This document shows positions 35,301 through 45,426 of a stretch of DNA of 64,000 nt, piece by piece. Both the position numbers and the translations under genes were made by a program. The notes beneath the pieces were generated by a model that ran no database searches, was not told where the DNA came from, and saw only the letters and a program-made list of their open reading frames with translations. The DNA is from Branchiostoma floridae (Eukaryota; Chordata; Leptocardii; Amphioxiformes; Branchiostomatidae), in contig NC_049980.1 in the NCBI RefSeq assembly GCF_000003815.2, positions 9,880,360 to 9,944,359 on the forward strand. Reading direction: 5' to 3'. Every line of letters begins with the position of its first letter. The first letter of the stretch is position 1.

Positions 35301-38300
35301 AGTGTACACCCTTGTCTTGTTCTTGGAGTAATATTTATTGTTTTATTTTCCATGTAGGATATCAAAGGTTTCTTCTCTGCAGCAGGAAAGGTGCAGGATG
35401 TCCACCACTCAGAGAAGTATGCATCTGTTATCAATTTATTAGCAGTCCTTACAACTAAAAAGTTACACATTTGATAATTATCATATTTGTTTATGCTGTT
35501 ACATTACATTAGATTAGTTTAGTTGTAGTAGTGCATAGTTCAACGTCACTGTATACAATGATTGCCATACATTGTACATGTTACAATTGTCGCGCAATAA
35601 AGTTTGACTGAAATACATTGTATTCATAATGTTTTTACTTCTTCGTTCTTCTTCTCCTGAAGCCATCTTTAAATGGATTCATCTCAAATTGCAGATACAT
35701 GTATTGGCCTTTCTAGTTTGATATGCTATAGTATGTATTCCTGATGCATAAGAATGAATCAATTGCTCTTTTGATTGACTTATAAAATGTCTAGTCTATC
35801 TGCTAAAAAGTTAGATTGTTAGTTACCAAGTCAATTAGATTTTCCTCTGGTTATTTACAAACAGAATTTTTCCGTGTTACATCCATCTGTCTTTGTATAG
35901 CCTGAAACACACTTACCCGGGATTCATACATAGAACACTCCAGCAAGACCTGATCTGATGACTTATCATGAACTACATTAATTTTGTACTTATCTCCATG
36001 AGTTCCATCTGTCTGAAGTGTTTTGCCTAGTAGTACCTATTACTACATACTGTAATAACTTAAGAAGCTATAGTTGGGTTGTTCTTATATTTGGTGTACC
36101 TCTTAATGGCTTTCTTTAGTACTGCAGCAGAACCTTTCTTTTTTGCATCTTCGGTTATCTGCTAGGGTCTTCATATTATGGTGAAAGCTGATAGACTTTG
36201 ACAGTGGGCAAAAAGGTTGTACAAGTTTTGGCTCCCTGGCTGTCATTTTTGTCATTTCTACAATGTGTGCTCCTTTCATTTCACAGGATGACCTTTGTTC
36301 GGTATAACACTGTGAGAGAAGCTACAGCAGCAGTGGACGGATTACCACCAGTTTTGAAGGGAAGGGACATCAGTGTTCAACCTGCCAAGAACATGATCAG
36401 ACATGACCATGTCAGAGGTGCTTCAAAGGAAACTGCTGGGAAATTGTTGACACAGAGACCTGCCATTGTCTCAGGTCTTGATTTGTTCTGTTCTGTTGTA
36501 CATCTTTAGTTTTATTTAGAACATGTTATCACTTTCATGTAAGATACAACAACATTGATAATAGATTTCATCATTTTCTAACAGGACTTTCGCTGGCATT
36601 TTTAATCTGCAATTTCAATTTTCAGTTTATCAGCTTAAATGGTTGCAGGTGTTATTACAAACATAATTATTATATACATATTTTGACCATGAATAAAAAA
36701 TCATAAATTATCATATAGACTTGGACTATGGATAGGAAATGAAAAGATTACATAAGTCACTAGGCGTAAAATCATTTTTTAGGTAAAAGATCTCCAGAGT
36801 GTAAAGCGGAAAGCCCCACACAACAATATCCAGTCCACGAGCTTGTAGTGACTCAGCTCACCAGGGATACGACGGAGGTATTATACATTTCTACTTTGTT
36901 TGATTGTTATCACTTGTACAATGTGTTTTGTTTGTGCTGATATAACCTTGCTATTGAATACTTTCAGGCATCAATGAATGCTTCATACATGACAAATTGC
37001 ACACAATGTCTTGCCTTAGATTTAGCAAGAAAAATCAAAGCCCCTACCCCTAAGCTATGTTTAATGATTGTCCAGGATTTTGTTATTGTTATGATCATGT
37101 TATAAGTACTATCACAGCATACTAATCTTTGCAGACTGCTTGAAGAATGTGTTCAGACTAACAGTGTTTTATTACCTCACCCCAATAGAGTGAAATAATG
37201 TTTTTGTTTATGTAAGTATGTGTGTGTGCGTTTGTGTGTCTGTGCTTCTGACTGTTTGACTGATTTCTTTGTTCTCATTGCAGGAAGAAATCTGGACTTT
37301 GTTCGCTCCCTTTGACGTGGCTAATGTCAGAGTTAAGAAACAAGGAGGAGAGGAGTATGGGTAGGTTCAAAACATTCCATTGGTTCCAAGTGCTTACAAT
37401 TGTTGTAGCAGAATTAAAATGTCAAGCTTACAATTTACAATCGAAAATATTGATGTTTTGCATATTGTGTAAGCTGTGTGAAAACATATAACAAGACTTA
37501 AGATGACATTGACAGTTTTCTGTTGTATCATAGACATCTTTCTTTATCACTCAACACTTAACTGCCCCCTTTAGCCATGCCTTCGTTCACTTCACATCAG
37601 CCAAGGATGTAGACAAAGCCATACAGACCCTTGACAACTCTGTCCTCAATGGACAACACATAAAGATGAAGCTGTCAAGGAGAGCTCTGGAAGCTCGGGG
37701 ACTCAGGCTTGGAACTGAACAGCGCACAGGTGTGATTGTATATGAAAACAGTGGAGTAGCTGTAGCACCATGTACAAAAGACAACTCAGGTAACTGTCAT
37801 TATTCAAGATTTATTTGTGTGATAGCAATGGTTTTCATTGTTATTGTGTGTTTTCTAATAAACATTTTGGAATGTTTTATATCAACATTTGGCATCTTCC
37901 CCTTATCTTTAAATCGTTGCAGGTACATTGTACCAATACATGTTTTCAATTCCTTGTTTGATTACTTTGCATAGTTAGACAAGATAGCATGTCAGATCAT
38001 TTTGCAGATGCTGGTTTGAGGCTGCCAACTCCAGTCCATCCCAAAGGTTCTTCATCTACAGAGCAGTGTAACAAGCAGGGACCCACACCAAAGTTCATGA
38101 GGTATGTTCAGGCAACATAATAACAGCTAAAGCTAAACAGATATGGGGAGTGACCGATCACAATTCATGGGTGTGCCCAGCAAAATCACTTCAACATATT
38201 GCACTAGGAGACCAACAATAGAATATGTCCCAATGATATGAAAATCATTGAGAAAGAGGGATAAAGTTAAACTGTTATCATTACAGAACCAAGCTACCAG

Positions 38301-41300
38301 GCTCTGTACAAAAATTTACAATAGACATGCTAGTGTCGTCAAAATGAAAACAGATCTACAGTTGATGTCATCATCAGAAGACAGACAGCAACTGTCCAGG
38401 CTATGCAAGATGTACTAGACTATGTATGACTAGCATACTGTTGGGACATAACAACTACATGTACTATGTATCTAATACTAGCTTACATATGTACACATTT
38501 CCTAATACCATTTGTTGTATCACAGTTCCAGTACCATGGAACAGATGATGCATGAGTGCAGTGGTGACCAGGGAGTGAACACAGCTCCTACCCCAGCAGC
38601 CAGCTACCCAGAGGAACTCAGTGTGATAGTCACAGAGGTGGTGGATGGCTGCCACTTCTGGGGCCAGGTTAATCAGGAGGTTTGTGCAGTGCTTTTAATA
38701 GTTGTTGAGAATTAACTAGATACTGCATTACTTCATTTGCATACCGGTAGTTTATATATAGCAGATATTTCAGTGGAAAGTTCTCTCAGACACTGCAGTA
38801 TTGAAATCACTGTTGTCAAGCTTAGTTGGGCAACCAGAAACTCGGTGATAATTGAAAATAGATCGTGTAAAATCCAATGCAGACCACAATTAACATGTAG
38901 CTGTGCATATTAACCGTCCCACCCATGGTGTATAGAGCCTACTATTCTAAGCTGTGCCCTAACTTTGTGCTACCGTACTTATCCCAGGGGAAGAACAACC
39001 TGTTAGAACTGCAAGAGCTCCAGAAGGGTCTGAACCAGCTGTGTCCTGCCCCGCCCCTCCCCCCTGGAGACAGGATTGGGGCAGCACCTTTTGAAGGGGA
39101 TTGGTACAGGTATGGTGCCTCTATACATATAAGCATCCCAGTTCAGGGCATTGTTAGACTTCCTTAGAGTCAGAATATTAGTCTTACTCTTAGGGCTTTG
39201 TGCTTTTGACTATCTTGTATTCTGATTACAAACTGCTTTGTACAGTATAGTCTAAAACTTTTTTTCGGAAATGGCCAAAAGTTGATGCACACGCAGATCT
39301 CATCCAATTATAATCAGATCAACATGACCTTATGTGCTCATAACACTCAAGTCTTTGTTGTTAAGGACAAACTTCTTTGCCATTGTGTAGAGTGTGGATA
39401 CAGGAAGAACTCCCAGAAGACCAGCTGCAGATGGTGTTTGTGGACTATGGCAACTCTGCAGTATTACCACGCACAGAGGTTTCACCCCTGCTCATTCCAC
39501 AGTTTTGGGACCTTCCACCTCAAGCAGTACCCTTTAAACTAGCAGGTTGGTATCTCTGAAGGCATTCAACAATCATAAAGCTTAGTACAATGCTAAACTT
39601 TCTTCCAAGTTCACACAAAAGTGCACATAAATCAAATTTTCAACAACCACTGTCGCCTTCTTCACGATCAATACTAATGACCAATCACTTTAGAATGTAA
39701 ACTTGTCAAACATGCCAGGAAGTACTAGGATTACTACCAACACAGATGAGCTTCCATGATAATCATAAAGCATGTCTTGTGTGCATTTGTATTATATATT
39801 GTTTCAAACCTCAGAGTGTTCATTTCTTGGTTCATTTGTTGTCCTGGATTTTAAATCCTTGAATTTTCATCTACAGGACTGAGCTCTGCCACAAGCAATG
39901 GACATGACAAGCTGAAGGAGATACTGAGCTGGCAAGTGGTCTCAGTGAAGCAAAGTCAGTCCAGAACATGCGAGGTGGGTTCATCGGGATACAACGGTGT
40001 ATCTTGGTATAAATTCACGAAACTAAAGGCATTGTAGTAATAGTCTTGAAATAATTGTAGCCATTTTTTTTTCAGTTTTGGTAGTAACGCTAGTTCACCT
40101 TTAACCATTGTGTAACCTATATCCGTTGCTTTTAAAAACGTGGTATTTGGGGATATCATGTCAACGGACGTTGGTTTAAAATTGCAATATTTTCACTACA
40201 TTGCAGCTTAAAACTACCACCTGTCGACTTGATGTGCCTAAGTGCACTGTTCTGAAAAACAACGGATATAGGTTACCCTGCGGATAAAAGGGAACCAGTG
40301 TTACCTCTTTACTTTGATGTCATGACAATGTGTGTGTGTGTTAACTTTTTGTTTCCTCTGAGAAAACCTCCATTTCACTCTTTAATCCCTGCCAAAATAA
40401 ATAGATTTACAGCACCTTATAATTTGGCTTCATTGCAAACAGGAAAAATGACATATTGCGATGAAATTAACTCTCGATTCTTTAATACATATGTATATAT
40501 AACAGTATATTGTTACTTCAACAGCCCCATATTCTAGAAGTGGAGGTTTACATTCCAGATGCCACAGACTCTACATCAGTCAACTCCATGATGAAAAGGG
40601 AGACATGTGAAGAGGGTCATTCATTCCCAGAGAAGACTAATAAAGGTGTCACACAAGAAGAACCAAATTGCCACCCCAACATCAGCACGTCTGTGCCAAC
40701 AGTAGAAGACAGAACAAGGGAGCACAGTATTTCTAGACAAAGAGCTGAGAAAGCCACTACAGGTAAAACAGGAGGTATAGGAGATATTTTCTCTAACAGC
40801 ACAACTCTAAATCAAGAAAGAAAGCATTCCTCAGAACAGAAAGAAGCTGGCAGAAAGTTTGACAACGAGACATTCCAGCAGAGAAGTGGTGAAAGGAGTC
40901 ACCAGAAGTTTCAGTCACCTTTCCTGAGTGAAAAGGAAGAAGCAGTGTTGAGGAGGATAAGTGAAGGTAACCAGAGAGTGTACCACACAGAGATGGGAAG
41001 AAGACACCAGGAGACACCAGTAGGGCAGCAGCAAAGGTTGATTGGAGGACAGCATAGTACAGTTCAACATCAGCAAGGACTGCTGGGTACACCGATCAAC
41101 AAATATGCCCCTCAGCTTCTGTTTAAAGGGAAAAGGTTTGCCCTCCTGGCAAAGGTTTCTGAGGTACGCTTCTTCCAACTTACAAGAATGATGGACACAA
41201 GCATTAGTGTTTCTTACTATATTGTAACAAGACTTAGAGTGGCCTTTGAAGTACATGTACTTAGAATCTACTAGGTTCATGCACTAAAGAAAGCTCTGAA

Positions 41301-44136
41301 CTTAGCCTACATCAAATTTTCATATCATTGTAATAATATACACGTAGTCTTTCTTTAGGGCTTCACATCTCCTACTCTTCAAAACACAGTAATTTTTTTT
41401 TTTTTACTCAATGGTCACCACGTAACAAGGCCTGAAGGCCACTCAAGGTTACGGGTTACATGATTGGAACTGTAACAGCAACTCTTCGCCCTAGGTCAGA
41501 AACATCATGATTGAGACCAGCCCAATTGCTCACTATGAGTGAGGACTAACTGACCCAATAGGCAAAGCAGGGGTTACGAGGGCTGTGAGTAATGTTCCCA
41601 ATGTGTGTATTGCTGTTCATGACAGTTGTGTGTGTTTTCTAGGTGGTGACACCAGACCGGTTCTACATCCAGTCTGCAGACAGCCCCCTGCTGAACAAGG
41701 TGTCTCAGAGTCTCCAGGAGGCAGCTAATAAAAGGACAGCACAGGTAGGGAGGAATGTCAGATTGGTTTATACTGGCATCAGTTTGTAGTTGTTCCTGTC
41801 TAGAAGTCTGGACCTTGGGATCTATTGAAATGGCCCATTGGATTTGATACTGTTCAAATTGACAGAATTTATATGAGAGATCTTTCAAATTGATCTCGTC
41901 AGTGTCTTTTGGTCATCTTTATTAAAGAAGTTCTTATAGTATGCTACCTTCAGGCATTTTTCCAGTATACTTGTCTTTATGTTGAGCTTTTATATTTTTG
42001 TTATATCTTTTTACAATTAGGAGTTGTCAGATTTGAGGACCCTGTGTTACGAGACTGGTCAGGTGATGTGCACTTACAGTGAGAAACACCACATGTGGAG
42101 GAGGGTGCGCATCGACGGTATTCTGCCAGATATGGTGAGTCTTAACTATACTGTAAAGGAATAGTAACAGTAACAGTATAGTCTTAACTATACTGTGTGA
42201 TTTTGCATAGTCAGAATTCATTTGTGAAAAAGAGATTATTTTTGAAAGTAGTGAGAAAATTCAATTGTAATGTAAGATTGACGAAAACGTTTAATATTCA
42301 GATATGCTTTTAGAAACCTTGATGTCTCTCCTCAGATTAATGTGCAGCATGTGGACTATGGAACCATGGAGCTGACTCAGCTGCACAACCTGTTCCCCCT
42401 CCCACCTGACATACTGTCCGTCCCCATACTGGCCAGACCAGCGTGCCTTGCCAATACTGCCCCCCTCCCCAAGGATGGCCACTGGACAGAGGGAGCCAAC
42501 GCCTTCCTCAAGGGGCTCACAGCCAACAAGGTCAGGAAAGATGTCTCAAACTTACATCTGGAAAAGAGTTCGTCTTAAATCTATATGCATTCATTTATTA
42601 GACTTAAGGGAAATGTAACAGTTTCATTCAGTTCTGCTTCCCCCCCCCCCCCCCCCCCAACTTCTCTAGGTCCTGTTTGCAGAGGTAACTGGAGAACAGG
42701 CAGGGGACAAGCTGGTGGTCACACTGTGGAGCTCCATGGACAAAAAAAACAACCTCTCCCAACAGCTCATGGATCAAAACTATGCGATCTACAGTCAGCC
42801 ACTTCCTGTCACACAGATGCCTTCACAGAACCCAAGCTTTACCCAGGGGAAACCACTACCAGTACTTCTGCCTACTCCCCAGCCTCCGCAAATCAGCAAC
42901 CAGCCCTTCTTTGATCAACAACCACACTTACCCATCCCACAATATCCACTGTTTACCCCTCATGTCCCTTACCAACATCCTAGGCCAAAACACAGGATGA
43001 AGGTGGGGGAAAGGTTCTCACTACTGGGCAATCAGAAGACACCGGCCCCATCGTTGGGAGGAGAAGGTGCCTTTAAGATAATTGTGAGAGCAGAAGAAGG
43101 GAAGGAAAGAACCACAAGTAGAGGAGAGAAGATTGAGCCTCCTACAGGTCAGTCCTCAGACAGTGCTCAGGGAAGATATGTCAAGGACCACAATTACGGA
43201 GCAACAGACATGAATGGAAACAAGGGCCCCAGTTTTGCAACAGTGCAGCCCAGTAAGCTTGTTTCACACAATGTCAGAAGCACTGGAAAACAATACCATC
43301 CTGGCAACAGCAATAGAGCAAGCAGGAACAGTGGGAACAAGTTTGGAAAAGGTGGCAGTCCCCTATCTCTTGGTGCACAGAGAAACATCCTGCACCAAAT
43401 AGTCGGTGATGTACAGGAGACAAGCAACAAGTCTCAGCCAAACTGTGAGTCTGGACAAGCAAACAAAGTGGAAAAGGAAAGGAGAGACTCTGGTGCCAGC
43501 AATATATCAACTGAGCTGGAAAACAGGTTGGTGTTCAAATGAAAAAAAAGTATTTCTTCCTTGATAGGGGTGGGTACCTGACTACCGGTACAGAAAATTC
43601 AGGTCCAGGTCCAGGCTGTTTTAGACCAAGTTTGACTGTGGAGACTTGGTAAAAATGACTATAAACTCTTGGACCTTGTTAGCCCCCAAACACTAGAACG
43701 CCTGTCGGTTTAATCTGTCCATTATCTAATCAGTCCAAAGTCTGATGCACTGATTTTTTTCAGGTTGGGTTTTTCTGGACCGGTCCAAGAAGAAAAAAAA
43801 AACATTTTGTACCGGTACCCAACCCTATTCCTAAATTAGACTCTATTTAGAGTCAACATGTGTAGCATGTTCATTTGGTAACATCAATGTGGCACCATCA
43901 CAATAAGATTGCTGAATGTTTGTTTGCACAGATTGCAGCAGCTTGTTCAGGTAGACACAGGCGAGGGGAGAGAAAATGCAGAAAACTGCACACCAACTAG
44001 TGAGGGTCTACCTACAAACCAGCACCAGAAGGGTCTGCTCGAGAGCGAGTTCAAGGGATGTTTGCCGACCACCAGTGGAATGTCAGCAGTTGACATCCTA
44101 ACCTCCCAGCTTATTGAACTGCACACAGAGGAGTAG
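32384..44136 (+). CDS. LOTUS-RRM-RRM-Tudor-Tudor protein, 20 coding exons
   Basis: Exons: 32384-32574, 33017-33132, 33695-33772, 34824-34912, 35358-35416, 36287-36474, 36783-36877, 37284-37360, 37575-37789, 37975-38101, 38526-38679, 38988-39109, 39391-39545, 39877-39974, 40525-41163, 41643-41744, 42021-42134, 42336-42530, 42670-43526 and 43932-44136. Phases agree throughout and give 1291 aa. Domains: LOTUS/OST-HTH at about 6-90 (GVPVRRLCMDYRNLIG, LGFTRLEDFVKAMPDV); RRM1 at about 143-212 (YSVCITRRF, MTFVRYNTVREA); RRM2 at about 258-333 (ELVVTQLTRD, HAFVHFTSAKDVDKA); extended Tudor 1 at about 442-600 (VFVDYGNSAVLP); a low-complexity linker; extended Tudor 2 at about 793-990 (VQHVDYGTMEL); then a disordered tail. 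LOTUS domains bind RNA or DEAD-box Vasa, and Tudor domains bind methylated-Arg Piwi tails, so a germ-granule/piRNA role is inferred. TDRD5/7 have LOTUS+Tudor and TDRD10 has RRM+Tudor; this protein combines them. Exon 10 has a second in-frame acceptor (38008). Exon 4's donor (GTGCTG) is weak. Confidence 0.9.
32754..32942 (+). repeat. Intronic tandem duplication of about 105 bp
   Basis: AGCTGGCTTCTACTGTA through AACTTGAAATGAAGTTTT occurs at 32754-32837 and again at 32859-32940 with few differences. A partial third start lies between them. It is in intron 1 of the LOTUS-Tudor gene. Confidence 0.8.
34101..34778 (+). repeat. 339-bp tandem duplication, apparently identical
   Basis: 34101-34439 and 34440-34778 match base for base as far as I can read, both starting ATTCTAATACATGTACTG and ending CCATCAGTAAAT. 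It lies in intron 3 of the LOTUS-Tudor gene, 45 bp before exon 4. The identity implies a very recent event or an assembly artefact from two haplotypes. Confidence 0.9.
35555..35612 (+). mobile_element. LINE 3'-tail fragment
   Basis: ATTGCCATACATTGTACATG followed by TTACAATTGTCGCGCAATAAAGTTT. It matches the end of the LINE remnant at 8590-9056. It is intronic in the LOTUS-Tudor gene, and its AATAAA should not be read as a gene terminator. Confidence 0.6.
39272..39340 (+). repeat. Interspersed repeat shared with window start
   Basis: GAAATGGCCAAAAGTTG, then CACACGCAGATCTCATCCA and ATAATCAGATCAACATG, parallel bases about 39-110. The copies are diverged. The element class is unknown. Confidence 0.5.
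40084..40304. mobile_element. MITE family B, copy 1 (about 220 bp)
   Basis: The left arm is GTAACGCTAGTTCACC with TAACCTATATCCGTTG. The right arm is CAACGGATATAGGTTACCC followed by AAAGGGAACCAGTGTTAC. The two arms form long imperfect inverted repeats. The same design is at 60168-60402. It is in an intron of the LOTUS-Tudor gene. Confidence 0.75.
42640..42658 (+). repeat. Poly-C tract used as the polypyrimidine tract of exon 19
   Basis: A run of 19 C lies just before CTTCTCTAG and the start of exon 19 at 42670. A homopolymer this long is slippage-prone, so splice-site strength could vary between alleles. Confidence 0.8.
43565..43827. mobile_element. hAT-like MITE (263 bp)
   Basis: The left end TAGGGGTGGGTACC and the right end GGTACCCAACCCTA are inverted, with ACCGGTAC and GGTCC elements mirrored inside. 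Flanks TTCCTTGA (43557-43564) and TTCCTAAA (43828-43835) match at 6 of 8 positions, as expected for an old hAT target duplication. It lies in the last intron of the LOTUS-Tudor gene. Confidence 0.65.
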
Positions 44137-45426
44137 TAACATGTTTTTTTTTGTAGTTAAATTTGTACTTGCAGTCTAACTAGAATTGATTGTAATAGAA
44201 ATTTGACCAAGGGTATCTAGAGATGTGTACTATGCAAGCTAACCATCTAACAGTGCTTAGAGATCTAGAGCACCCCAGGTTCAGTTTAAAGATTGTCCAA
44301 GAGATAGACCTTTGATTTTTTGTGCTGAAATTTTTGTGAAGCTATTTGATTGACGCACACTCAATCTGTAATCATCCTGCTTGATAACAAAGGTAATTGT
44401 TAAATTGGTAGCTGTCAATTGAAGATAAATTGTGTGAAACTTTGTCAGGAAAAGGATGGTGCTGAAATGCAAGTTACTGCCTGATCATTGTTCTGTTCGA
44501 ATTTATGTCAGCAATATGTTGGAAGATGTTTTGTAGCAGTTCTTGTACGAATGAGACTTCTCTTTCTATGCCATTGTTTTATGATATTACATGTACTAGC
44601 CTTTGCACTTCAGCAGATTTCTAGTGGTGACCTTGAAGTGAAGCTCCAAATATGTTTGTACATCTTACATGTACGATGATCCCTTGTTTATGTTTATTAT
44701 TTATTCAAGAATAGCCCATTGTTATAGAACTAGCACCCTTAGCTTACAGACAGTATGCTTTGACAGTTGCCACCAAATGGTATCAAAACCAGTGAAAAAA
44801 TTAGCTGTTTGTATTTTTTTCTTTGTCAAGGAACCCACTTAGTTTGGTTTATAATGGTGGTTGTGGCACAAGATTCTATATCTATTATACTAACAGTTGT
44901 TAAATTTGTTATTTTGTCCTGTACATTCCATGAACAGAAAGAAAACCAGTAGTTATAGATGTATTATTTATTCACACAGACATTAGTTTAGTAGTTGTTC
45001 TATGATGCTGAGTACTTAACTTTGCAAATATAACCAAGCTGTTACAAAATACATCAGATATTTGTCTTTTTTAGCCTCTTATTATTTGGACAAAATACTA
45101 AATGATATCGAGTCTCTAGACTAGTGTATAATCACAATTATGTTCATCACCAACTGCAATTACAACTTAAAGATTTCATTTCCCAGATTGAAGTCTACTG
45201 TGACTAATTAGAATTGCTTTTCATGAATAATGATTTCAATTGAAAAATACATTTGTATAAAATAAAGTTTTCTTTAAATCCCTTCAAGATTTTTCCATAG
45301 CCATTTACAAATCTAAATTGAAACATGACTTGCAGAAATCATTGAATTAAAACAGATAATTACACATGCTGCAAACATGATAACTCTATCCCTGAGTATG
45401 AGAGTATCCCAGTGTGCTGTGTTGGA
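44137..45426. other. Convergent 3' UTR region of LOTUS-Tudor gene and DOLK
   Basis: A plus-strand AATAAA at 45261-45266 may end the LOTUS-Tudor transcript. Minus-strand AATAAA (TTTATT in plus) near 44967 could end DOLK. If both are used, the 3' UTRs overlap. The interval is AT-rich and I see no gene in it. Confidence 0.5.
45261..45266 (+). terminator. Candidate polyadenylation signal, LOTUS-Tudor gene
   Basis: AATAAA on the coding strand about 1.1 kb after the stop codon. It was assigned by position only. Confidence 0.4.

Noticed and set aside
32384-44136. Reading the LOTUS-RRM-Tudor model as two adjacent genes
   Set aside because: All twenty exons keep phase, no poly(A) signal or promoter-like start is obvious between the RRM and Tudor parts, and the connecting exons (37575-38679) have good splice sites. 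Transcript data could still overturn this.
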